This document shows, piece by piece, positions 1 through 7,208 of a stretch of 64,000 nt of DNA. Origin of the DNA: Plantactinospora sp. KBS50 (GTDB lineage: Bacteria > Actinomycetota > Actinomycetes > Mycobacteriales > Micromonosporaceae); the NCBI RefSeq assembly GCF_002285795.1, contig NZ_CP022961.1, positions 2,294,001-2,358,000 of the forward strand, written 5' to 3'. The notes beneath the pieces were generated by a model. The model worked only from the letters and a program-made list of their open reading frames with translations, did not search any database and was not told where the DNA came from. How positions within the stretch are numbered: position 1 is the first letter of the stretch; the number at the start of each line of letters is the position of its first letter. A program made the translations under genes and the position numbers.

Positions 1-36
1 CAGCGGCGCCGCGAGCGCGGGCCGGGTGAGGCGCAC
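1..36 (-). CDS. N-terminal fragment of a gene leaving the window
   Basis: On the minus strand a GGGAGG sequence (43-48) lies 6 nt upstream of a GTG at 34-36, which opens 12 codons (VRLTRPALAAPL) up to the window edge. Two ATG codons (37-42) sit in the same frame between the GGGAGG and the GTG but are too close to it for good initiation. The short basic-then-hydrophobic N-terminus would suit a secreted or membrane protein, but too little is visible to name it. It is divergent from the esterase gene at 210. Confidence 0.35.
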   Translation of the reverse strand, partial: MRLTRPALAAPL

Positions 37-92
37 CATCATCCTCCCGACGCCGAGCCCGGCTGGCCCGGCCAGGTCGATGGTAGGAAGGG

Positions 93-152
93 CCGGTCGT
101 CCCCGGAACCCTCCGGTCGTCCCCGGAACCCTCCGGTCGTCCCCGGAACCCT
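93..152. repeat. Three perfect 20-bp tandem repeats upstream of the esterase gene
   Basis: The 20-bp unit CCGGTCGTCCCCGGAACCCT occurs three times head to tail, at 93-112, 113-132 and 133-152. It sits in the intergenic region between a divergent partial gene and the esterase gene, 58 bp before the esterase start. It could be an operator array or a simple duplication; the sequence does not decide. Confidence 0.85.
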
Positions 153-209
153 TCCGTACCGGGGAACGGGATGGTGAACTTACCGGGCCATGATCCGTGA
201 GGAGGGTTC

Positions 210-1196
210 ATGCTCGTCGACCGCCCCCTGGCGCAGCTGCGCGACCACCGCCCGGACCGGACCGAGCCGGAGGACTTCGACGCCTTCTGGACCGGCACGC
301 TGGCCGCGGCGCGCGAGACCGCCTGGCCGGCCCGCTTCGAGCCGTACCCCGCGGGGCTGGCCACCGTGGAGGTCTTCGACGTGACCTTCGCCGGGTACGC
401 CGGGCATCCGGTCCGGGCCTGGCTGCTGCTGCCCCGCGGTGGCACCGGCCGGCTGCCCTGCGTGGTCGAGTACCTCGGCTACGGCAACGGCCGAGGGCTG
501 CCGCACGACTGGCTGTTCTGGAGCGCCGCCGGCTACGCCCACCTGGTGATGGACACCCGGGGCCAGGGCGGGCACGGGTCGCTGCCCGGTGACACGGCCG
601 ACCCGGACGAGGTGGGGGCGCCGCAGGCAAACGGGTTCCTGACCCGCGGCGTCGAGGACCCGCGGAGCTACTACTACCGGCGGGTGTTCACCGACGGGGT
701 ACGCGCCGTCGAGGTGGCCCGCGAGCATCCGCGGATCGACCCGGACCGGGTGGTGGCGGCCGGCATCAGCCAGGGCGGCGGGATCACCATCGCGGTGGCC
801 GGCCTGGTCGACGGGCTGGCCGCGGCCCTGCCCGACGTGCCGTTCCTGTGCCACTACCGGCGGGCCACCGAGGTGACCGACGAGGCGCCGTACGCGGAGC
901 TGACCCGCTACCTGCACTCCCGGCGGACGTCGCTGGAGCGGGTCTTCCACACCCTCGGCTACTTCGACGGGGTCAACCTGGCGACCCGGATGAGCGCGCC
1001 CACGCTCTTCTCGGTGGCGCTGATGGACGCGGTCTGCCCGCCGTCGACGGTGTTCGCCGCGTACAACCACTGCGCCAGCGCCGACCGGGAGATCGTGGTC
1101 TGGCCGTACAACGGGCACGAGGGCGGCGCGGGGTTCCAGCGCCAGGAGCAACTGCGCTGGCTGGCCGACCGGGTGCCCGCGGCGGCTGCCCGGTAG
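210..1196 (+). CDS. AXE1-family acetyl xylan esterase / cephalosporin-C deacetylase
   Basis: This 328-residue alpha/beta hydrolase belongs to the acetyl xylan esterase (AXE1, carbohydrate esterase 7) family, which removes O-acetyl groups from xylo-oligosaccharides and from cephalosporin C. The nucleophile elbow GISQGG places the catalytic serine at residue 187; Asp273 (in LMDAVCPP) and His303 (in NGHEGG) complete the triad. The length matches the family. No signal peptide is visible, so it should act inside the cell on imported acetylated sugars. The ATG at 210 follows a GAGGAGG ribosome-binding site. No sugar transporter or xylanase flanks it, so the natural substrate remains open. Confidence 0.88.
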   Translation: MLVDRPLAQLRDHRPDRTEPEDFDAFWTGTLAAARETAWPARFEPYPAGLATVEVFDVTFAGYAGHPVRAWLLLPRGGTGRLPCVVEYLGYGNGRGLPHDWLFWSAAGYAHLVMDTRGQGGHGSLPGDTADPDEVGAPQANGFLTRGVEDPRSYYYRRVFTDGVRAVEVAREHPRIDPDRVVAAGISQGGGITIAVAGLVDGLAAALPDVPFLCHYRRATEVTDEAPYAELTRYLHSRRTSLERVFHTLGYFDGVNLATRMSAPTLFSVALMDAVCPPSTVFAAYNHCASADREIVVWPYNGHEGGAGFQRQEQLRWLADRVPAAAAR

Positions 1197-1235
1197 CGGC
1201 CGGTCGGCGGTCGGCTCGCGCCGGGCGGGGGAGTA

Positions 1236-1751
1236 TCAGGGCAGCGCCCAGGCGATCCCGCGGGCGTGGTCGGCGACCGCGGCCCCGGTCACCGTCGCGT
1301 CGATGGGCAGCACCTCCAGGCAGCGCCGTACCGCGATGCTCATCAGCGGGTTCGGCACCCGCATCGACAGCGTGCAGTGCGGCACCCAGTGGCCCGGACG
1401 GTACTGCTCGGCCACCGGTATCCCGGCCCCGACCAGCCGCTCGTACACCGACCGCTGGTGGGCCAGCAGTTCGGCGGTCGGCGCCGGCCCCAGCCAGAGC
1501 ACCCGGCCGACGAACTGCCCGACGTACTGGAACGACAGCCGCAGCGGCGCCGCCACCGTGGCCCCGGCGAGCGCCTCCGCCACCCGCTCCGGGTCCAACC
1601 GCGGTGCCACGGCGAGCGACACGTGCGGCCGGTGCCGCTGCTCCAGCAGCGAACGGAGGCTCTGCACGCCCTCGGCGTCCAGCGCGGCCCAGAGCGCCCG
1701 GATCCGCCGGGTCGCGTCGGTGTCCAGGTACAACTCCAGCGCCGCGACCAC
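1236..1751 (-). CDS. 2H phosphoesterase (2'-5' RNA ligase-like family)
   Basis: The 171-residue product carries the two H-x-[ST] motifs that define the 2H phosphoesterase superfamily: H43-V-S-L and H125-C-T-L-S. Members act as 2'-5' RNA ligases or cyclic phosphodiesterases; many bacterial copies have no assigned substrate. The size (about 170-190 residues) is normal. The start is a GTG at 1749-1751 with no strong ribosome-binding site, so the first residues are uncertain. The gene stands alone, convergent with the esterase gene; only 39 bp separate the two stop codons. Confidence 0.8.
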   Translation of the reverse strand: MVAALELYLDTDATRRIRALWAALDAEGVQSLRSLLEQRHRPHVSLAVAPRLDPERVAEALAGATVAAPLRLSFQYVGQFVGRVLWLGPAPTAELLAHQRSVYERLVGAGIPVAEQYRPGHWVPHCTLSMRVPNPLMSIAVRRCLEVLPIDATVTGAAVADHARGIAWALP

Positions 1752-1829
1752 CGGACCAGGGTACGGCCCGGGTTTAGCCGGCTCCGTCGGCGGTAACCCG
1801 GGCGGGGTGGGTCGACGGAGAGGATGACG

Positions 1830-2339
1830 ATGGACGTGCGTGAGCTGCTGACCGGGACCTTCGACCGGCTACCCGACCTGGTCCGAGCGGCGGTGGACGG
1901 GCTGCCGGCCGACCGGCTGCGGTGGTCACCCGGTCCGGGCACCAACTCGGTCGGCTGGCTGGTCTGGCACCTCACCCGGGTCCAGGACAGCCACATCGCG
2001 GAGTTGCTGGACGCCGAGCAGGTCTGGGTCGGCGCGGACTGGGCCGCCGGCTTCGGCCTGGATCCCGACCCGGACAACACCGGCTACGCCCACACGGGCG
2101 AGCAGGTCGCCGCCGTGGCGCCGCGGGACGCCCAGGTGCTGATCGGCTACCACGAGGCGGTGGCCGCGCGGACCCGCGACTACCTGGGCACCCTGCGGCC
2201 GGCCGACCTGGACCGGGTGGTCGACGAGAACTGGGATCCGCCGGTGACCCTGGGCGTGCGGCTGGTCAGCGTCCTGTCCGACGACCTCCAGCACGCCGGC
2301 CAGGCCGGCTACGTGCGCGGCCTGGCCGAGCGGGCGTGA
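1830..2339 (+). CDS. DinB / DUF664-like four-helix protein
   Basis: The 169-residue product looks like the DinB/DUF664 superfamily of small four-helix-bundle proteins, which includes mycothiol-dependent enzymes in actinomycetes. Supporting features are the GWLVWHLTRVQDSHI segment near the N-terminus, with a histidine where family members bind a metal, and a second histidine near the C-terminus in DDLQHAGQAGY. Two ATG codons are possible. The one at 1830 lies 6 nt after GGAGAGG (1817-1823) and is preferred; the one at 1824 directly abuts it. Function is not predictable beyond a possible metal- or thiol-dependent transferase. Confidence 0.75.
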   Translation: MDVRELLTGTFDRLPDLVRAAVDGLPADRLRWSPGPGTNSVGWLVWHLTRVQDSHIAELLDAEQVWVGADWAAGFGLDPDPDNTGYAHTGEQVAAVAPRDAQVLIGYHEAVAARTRDYLGTLRPADLDRVVDENWDPPVTLGVRLVSVLSDDLQHAGQAGYVRGLAERA

Positions 2340-2363
2340 CCCGGGAGAACCCGGTGGTCACGC
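2334..2363. terminator. Hairpin spanning two convergent stop codons
   Basis: GCGTGACC (2334-2341) pairs with GGTCACGC (2356-2363), and CGGG (2342-2345) pairs with CCCG (2350-2353) around an AGAA loop. The stem contains the TGA of the DinB-like gene (2337-2339) and, on the other strand, the stop of the alcohol dehydrogenase gene (2358-2360). It probably terminates both convergent transcripts. There is no T-tract. Confidence 0.55.
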
Positions 2364-3398
2364 GCGGCTGAGGACGACCTTCAGGGCGCCCGAGTGGGCC
2401 GGGTCGGCGAACGTGTCGTACGCCCGGGACATGTCGGCCAGCGGGAACCGATGCGTGATCATGCTGCCGACGTCGAGCTGCCCGCCGGCGAGCATCCGCA
2501 GCAGGGCGGGCGTGGAGCTGGTGTCGACCAGGCCGGTGGTGATGGTGATGTTGCGGATCCAGAGGTCCTCCAGGTGCAACGTCGCCGGCTTTCCGTGCAC
2601 GCCGATGTTGGCCAGGTGGCCACCCGGGCGGACCAGCGTGGCGCACAGTTCGAAGCTGGCCGGCGTACCGACCGCCTCGATCACCACGTCCGCGCCGAGA
2701 CCGTCGGTCAGCCCGCGGACCGCCGCCAGCGGGTCCTGGTCGGGCCTGATCGTGAGGTCCGCACCGGCCTGCTTCGCCGCCTCCAGCCGGCTGTCCGCCC
2801 TGTCGATCGCGACGATGTGCCCGGGGGAGTACAGCTTCGCGGTGAGGATCGCCGCGAGGCCGATCGGTCCGGTGCCCACCACGGCCACCGTGTCGCCCGG
2901 CCGGACCCGGCCGTTGAGCACGCCGACCTCGTACGAGGTGGGCAGGATGTCGGTCAGCAGCACGGCCGCCTCGTCGCTGACGCCGTCCGGCAGCTTGTAC
3001 GTGGACAGGTCGGCGAACGGGATGCGGGCCCGCTCGGCCTGCACGCCGTCGATCCGGTGGCCGAGGATCCAGCCGCCACCGGCGAGGCACTGCCCGTAGC
3101 TGCCCTCCCGGCAGTACCGGCAGCGGCCGCACGCGGTGATGCAGGACGCCAGCACGCGGTCACCCGGCCTGATGGTGCTGACCGCCGAGCCGACCTCCTG
3201 CACCGTGCCGACGGCCTCGTGGCCGAGGATCCGGCCGGGCCGCACGGCGGGTACGTCGCCGGCCAGGATGTGCAGGTCGGTGCCGCAGATCGTCGCCGTG
3301 TCCACCCGGATGATCGCGTCGGTGGGCTCGATGATGGTCGGGTCGGGAACCTCGGACCAGGACCGCTGTCCGGGTCCGCCGTAGACGAGAGCCTTCAT
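2358..3398 (-). CDS. Zinc-dependent alcohol dehydrogenase (MDR family)
   Basis: The 346-residue product is a zinc-containing medium-chain dehydrogenase that oxidises alcohols with NAD(P)+. Visible motifs are GHEAVGTVQEVG (catalytic-zinc region), the structural-zinc cysteine cluster CGRCRYCREGSYGQC, and the Rossmann loop GTGPIGLAA. The ATG at 3396-3398 follows GAGGAGG with a 6-nt gap, so it is preferred over a start 14 codons further out. The overall pattern is closest to bacterial 2-deoxy/threonine/iditol-type dehydrogenases, but substrate cannot be fixed. It is a single gene; 161 bp without features separate it from the gamma-glutamyltransferase gene upstream. Confidence 0.88.
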   Translation of the reverse strand: MKALVYGGPGQRSWSEVPDPTIIEPTDAIIRVDTATICGTDLHILAGDVPAVRPGRILGHEAVGTVQEVGSAVSTIRPGDRVLASCITACGRCRYCREGSYGQCLAGGGWILGHRIDGVQAERARIPFADLSTYKLPDGVSDEAAVLLTDILPTSYEVGVLNGRVRPGDTVAVVGTGPIGLAAILTAKLYSPGHIVAIDRADSRLEAAKQAGADLTIRPDQDPLAAVRGLTDGLGADVVIEAVGTPASFELCATLVRPGGHLANIGVHGKPATLHLEDLWIRNITITTGLVDTSSTPALLRMLAGGQLDVGSMITHRFPLADMSRAYDTFADPAHSGALKVVLSRA

Positions 3399-3559
3399 GA
3401 TGGCCTCCTCAGGTCGTGTCGATCCCGTCACCCCATCCAACGCCGGTGCTCGGTGCTGTGGTCAGGGCCGCTGGTCCCGGCGCGGGGGCCGGTCGACCGC
3501 CCGGCCCGCGGGCGGTAGAGGCGGCGCCCGCGGGCGGTAGAGGCCGTGCCCGTGGCCGG

Positions 3560-5419
3560 TCAGCGCCGGGCGACCACGCCCGCCGATCCGCCGCCGCGGC
3601 GCACGGGTTCGGCCGCGGCCAACAGCCGGCCCCGGCCGAGGAACTCGATTCCGGTGGCCGCGCCGATCTCCGGCGTACTCGTGAAGGTGTGCCCGAGCCC
3701 GGCCAGCGCGGCGCCCTCGGGGCCGGCGATGAAGGCCGGCTCGGCGGTCACCGTCGCGGTGTTGCGCTGGCTGGCCCGGGGCGCGGCGATCGCCGCCGGC
3801 AGGTCCAGACCGAGGTCCAGCCGCCCGAGGAGGATCTGCAACACCGTGGTGATGATGGTCGAACCGCCGGGTGAGCCGACCGCCAGCAGCGGCGCGCCGT
3901 CCCGGAGCACGATGGTCGGCGCCATCGAACTGCGCGGGCGCTTGCCCGGACCGGGCAGGTTCGGGTCCGGCGCGTCGCCCTGGGTGGGGGTGAAGTTGAA
4001 GTCGGTCAGCTCGTTGTTGAGCAGGAAGCCGCGTCCGGGCACCACCATGGCGTTGCCGCCGGTCTGCTCGATGGTGAGGGTGTACTCGACCACGTTGCCC
4101 CAGCGGTCGGCCACGGTCAGATTCGTGGTGTGGTTCTCGTACCCGCCGGAGGCGCCGCCGGCACCGGCCGGGCAGCCGGCGGACCGGTCGAACGGGACAC
4201 CCGGGGCGACCGGCTTGGGCAGCGCCCGGGCCGGATCGATGGCGCAGGCCCGGGTGGCGGCGAAGCGGTCCGAGAGCAGTTCGTCGAGCAGCCGGCGCGG
4301 GGTGTCCGCGCCGACGTACCGGTTGCGGTCGGCGAAGGCCAGGGCGCTGGCCTCCAGGTACCGGTGCAGCGCCTGGGTCCGGTCCAGGTGGGCCAGGTCG
4401 GAGCGCTCCAGGATGTTCAGCGCCTCGCCCACCGTGCTGCCGCCGCTGGACGGGGTGGGCATGCCGTACACGTCCAGGCCGCGGTAGCTGACGTGGGTCG
4501 GCGCGGGCCGGCCCACCCGGTAGCCGGACAGGTCGCGTTCGGTGAGGGCGCCGGGCCGGATCGGGTACGCCCAGCCGGGCGCCGGGTCCGCGGCCACCGG
4601 CGGGTGCTGCACGGTGCGCACCACGTCGCGGCCGATGTCGCCCCGGTAGAAGGCGTCGGTGCCGTGTTGGGCGATCCGCGCGTACGTGCGGGCCAGGTCG
4701 GGGTTGCGGAACGTGGATCCGACCGCCGGTGGCTGGCCGTCCGGCAGGTACAGCGCGCGGGTCGAGGTGAACTGCCCGAAGTCCACCGCGTTGTCGGCCA
4801 CCTGGCCGTGGAACGTCTCGTCCACCACGAAGCCGTGCGTGGCGACCCCGATGGCCGGGCGCAGGGCGGCGGCGAGGGAGCGGCTGCCCCACCGGCGCAG
4901 CGCCTCCTGCCAGGTGGCCAGGGTGCCCGGCACGCCCACCGAGAGGCCGCTGATCCGGGCCTCGGCGAAGTCGTACGGCCGGCCCGTCGCCGGGTCGACG
5001 AACAGGTCGGCGCCGGCGGTGGCCGGCGCGGCCTCGCGGCCGTCCAGCGTGTACACCCGGTGGCTGCGGGCGTCGTAGTAGGTGAGGAAGCCGCCGCCGC
5101 CGATGCCCGAGGAGAACGGCTCGGTGACGCCGAGGGTGGCCGCCGCGGCGATCGCGGCGTCGGCGGCGGTGCCGCCGTCGCGCAGCACGTCCAGCCCGAC
5201 CCGGGTGGCGTCGGCGTCCACGGTGGACACGGCCCCGCCGTACCCGATGGCGGTGGCCGGCCCGCCGGCGGTGCCGGCCGGCGCCCGGTCCGCCCGCGTG
5301 GCGCCGGCGGACGGCCCGGCCGGTGCGCGGTGCGCGGGTGTGGCGCCGGCCGCCGCGGGTACGGCGACGACCGCGCAGATGGTGAGCGTGACGAGCGAGA
5401 GTCCCCGCCGGTTCCGCAT
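3560..5419 (-). CDS. ggt: Secreted gamma-glutamyltransferase
   Basis: This 619-residue Ntn-hydrolase cleaves and transfers gamma-glutamyl groups, typically from glutathione or peptides, outside the membrane. A signal peptide is evident (MRNRRG, then a hydrophobic run ending in AGATPA around residue 28). The large subunit begins near residue 50; autocleavage should occur before Thr431 in NHTTNLTV, the new N-terminal nucleophile of the small subunit. The GSPGGS oxyanion loop follows. The ATG at 5417-5419 is preceded by GGAGG at a 6-nt gap. Actinomycetes use mycothiol rather than glutathione, so the natural substrate may be a gamma-glutamyl peptide or poly-gamma-glutamate. Confidence 0.92.
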   Translation of the reverse strand: MRNRRGLSLVTLTICAVVAVPAAAGATPAHRAPAGPSAGATRADRAPAGTAGGPATAIGYGGAVSTVDADATRVGLDVLRDGGTAADAAIAAAATLGVTEPFSSGIGGGGFLTYYDARSHRVYTLDGREAAPATAGADLFVDPATGRPYDFAEARISGLSVGVPGTLATWQEALRRWGSRSLAAALRPAIGVATHGFVVDETFHGQVADNAVDFGQFTSTRALYLPDGQPPAVGSTFRNPDLARTYARIAQHGTDAFYRGDIGRDVVRTVQHPPVAADPAPGWAYPIRPGALTERDLSGYRVGRPAPTHVSYRGLDVYGMPTPSSGGSTVGEALNILERSDLAHLDRTQALHRYLEASALAFADRNRYVGADTPRRLLDELLSDRFAATRACAIDPARALPKPVAPGVPFDRSAGCPAGAGGASGGYENHTTNLTVADRWGNVVEYTLTIEQTGGNAMVVPGRGFLLNNELTDFNFTPTQGDAPDPNLPGPGKRPRSSMAPTIVLRDGAPLLAVGSPGGSTIITTVLQILLGRLDLGLDLPAAIAAPRASQRNTATVTAEPAFIAGPEGAALAGLGHTFTSTPEIGAATGIEFLGRGRLLAAAEPVRRGGGSAGVVARR

Positions 5420-5544
5420 CGAAGCCTCCGAGGGTGATCGATGACCGTTGGTCCTCTGCCTACTCCGCCGGCCCGGCCGGCACAACTCGGCGGCACAACT
5501 CGGCGGCCGGCCGGCCGGACGGACGCGGCGGTGGCGGTCCGGCG

Positions 5545-5608
5545 GTGGCCGTGACGGCGGGGACGACGGTGGCCGTGACGGCGGTGGCGGCGGTGGCCGT
5601 GACGGCGG
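5545..5608. repeat. 24-bp tandem repeat upstream of the P450 gene
   Basis: GTGGCCGTGACGGCGG starts at 5545, 5569 and 5593, giving a 24-bp period with slightly varied filler. It lies in the 314-bp interval between the divergent ggt start (5419) and the P450 start, which otherwise shows only GC-rich sequence and no convincing promoter. The array may be neutral or may influence either promoter. Confidence 0.8.
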
Positions 5609-5733
5609 TGGCGGCGGTGACGCCCGGGGCCGGCGCTAGATCAACCGGTTTGGGGCGGTTGCGGTGGATCGACGGCACTGGCTACCGTAACGAACGGGGA
5701 CGGATGCCCTTCGGGTGGAAAGAGGTGTCGATT

Positions 5734-6954
5734 TTGACCATTACCACCACCGAGCCGCCGCACTACCCGGTCGCCACGCCTGCCGGCCGGCCCTTCGATC
5801 CCATGTCCAGCGCCGACCGCGACCGGTTCGCCGACGGCGTCCACCGGGTCGAGCTGCCCACCGGCGGCTGGGCCTGGCTGCTCACCCGGCACGCCGACGT
5901 GCGGTACGCGTTGCGCCACTGCGGCCTGAGCGCCGACGTGACCCGGCCGGGTTTCCCGCTGCTGCGTCCGCCGGTCAGCGGATTCGACCGGATCATGCCC
6001 GGCTCGTTCATCCGGATGGACGGCGCCGAGCACGCCCGGCTGCGCCGGATGCTGACCCCGGAGTTCATGGTCCGGCACATCGACCGGATCGAGCCGCTGA
6101 TCCGCCGTACCGTCGACGAGGCGCTGACCGCGATGCTGGCCGCCGGGCCGCCCGCGGACCTGGTCGGCTCGTTCGCCCTGCCGGTCCCGTCCGAGGTGAT
6201 CTGCCACCTGCTCGGCGTCCCGTACGCCGACCACGTGTTCTTCCAGCAGCGCAGCCGGACCCTGCTGGACCGGACGTCGTCCGCCGAGGACGTGCGCAGC
6301 GGCGTCGCCGACCTGCGGGACTATCTGACCGACCTGGTCGAGCGCAAGCTGCGCGGCGCCAGCGCCACGGACGACCTGCTGGGCCGGCTGGCGGCCGACC
6401 GGGTGGCCACCGGCGAACTCGACGCCGAGGAACTCGTCGGCATCGCGCTGCTGCTGCTGATCGCCGGGCACGAGACCACCGCCAACATGCTCGGGCTCAG
6501 CACCGCCCTGCTGCTGCGGGATCCCGGCCGCTACGCCGCGCTGCGCGAGGACCCGGACCGGGCGCCCGCCGTGGTGGAGGAACTGCTGCGCTTCCTCAGC
6601 GTGGTGCGCAACGGCCTGCCCCGGCTGGCCGTCGAGGACGTCGAGATCGGCGGCCAGCTCATCCGGGCCGGCGAGGGCGTGATCATGGCGTTGACACTGG
6701 CCAACCGGGACGCCGAGGTGTTCGCCGACCCGGACAGCTTCGACCCCGACCGGGACGCGCACCGGCACCTCGCGTTCGGCTTCGGCGTACACCAGTGTCT
6801 CGGCCAACCGCTGGCCCGCGCGGAGCTGCGGATCGCGCTGGTGGAGCTGAGCCGGCGACTGCCCGGCCTGGCGCTGGTGGTCGCGGAGTCGCGGCTGCCC
6901 ACCCGGGACACCTCCGTCGTGTTCGGCCTCGACGAACTGCCGGTGACCTGGTGA
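5734..6954 (+). CDS. Cytochrome P450 (bacterial class I, CYP105/107-like)
   Basis: The 406-residue monooxygenase shows the oxygen-activating I-helix AGHETT (residues 244-249), the ExxR motif E283-LLR, and the heme loop FGFGVHQCLG with the thiolate ligand Cys355. I favour the TTG at 5734 because AGAGGTG (5721-5727) lies 6 nt upstream and family members begin near this point; an in-frame ATG at 5704 is the alternative. The stop overlaps the start of the ferredoxin gene (GTGA), so the pair is coupled. Soluble bacterial P450s of this type hydroxylate small molecules; no biosynthetic cluster surrounds it, so a catabolic or detoxifying role is as likely as secondary metabolism. Confidence 0.92.
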   Translation: MTITTTEPPHYPVATPAGRPFDPMSSADRDRFADGVHRVELPTGGWAWLLTRHADVRYALRHCGLSADVTRPGFPLLRPPVSGFDRIMPGSFIRMDGAEHARLRRMLTPEFMVRHIDRIEPLIRRTVDEALTAMLAAGPPADLVGSFALPVPSEVICHLLGVPYADHVFFQQRSRTLLDRTSSAEDVRSGVADLRDYLTDLVERKLRGASATDDLLGRLAADRVATGELDAEELVGIALLLLIAGHETTANMLGLSTALLLRDPGRYAALREDPDRAPAVVEELLRFLSVVRNGLPRLAVEDVEIGGQLIRAGEGVIMALTLANRDAEVFADPDSFDPDRDAHRHLAFGFGVHQCLGQPLARAELRIALVELSRRLPGLALVVAESRLPTRDTSVVFGLDELPVTW

Positions 6955-7202
6955 CCGGCGGGTGGCTGGAGGTCGACCGGGAGATCTGCTGCGGCGCCGG
7001 CAACTGCGTGGCGGTCGCGCCCGAGGTGTTCGCCCAGGACGAGCGGGACGGCCTGGTGCGGGTGCGGCTGGCGGATCCGCCGCAGCGCCTTGCCGACCAG
7101 GTCCACCGGGCGGCCGAGATGTGCCCCTCCGGTGCCATCCGGCCGGTCGAGGTTCCGGCGGCCGCCGGGAGCCCACACCGGGCGGATCCCGACGGCCGCT
7201 GA
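6951..7202 (+). CDS. [3Fe-4S] ferredoxin partner of the P450
   Basis: This 83-residue ferredoxin carries the single-cluster pattern of actinomycete P450 ferredoxins: Cys13, Cys19 (C-x5-C) and Cys58 in CPSGAI. An extra Cys14 lies next to the first ligand. The GTG at 6951 overlaps the P450 stop by four bases, so the two proteins are translated together and the ferredoxin should pass electrons to that P450. No ferredoxin reductase gene is in the window. The last ~15 residues are polar and probably flexible. Confidence 0.9.
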   Translation: MTGGWLEVDREICCGAGNCVAVAPEVFAQDERDGLVRVRLADPPQRLADQVHRAAEMCPSGAIRPVEVPAAAGSPHRADPDGR

Positions 7203-7208
7203 GCCGGC

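Noticed and set aside
5734-7202. P450 and ferredoxin as part of a secondary-metabolite cluster
   Set aside because: No synthase, tailoring enzymes or resistance genes flank the pair.
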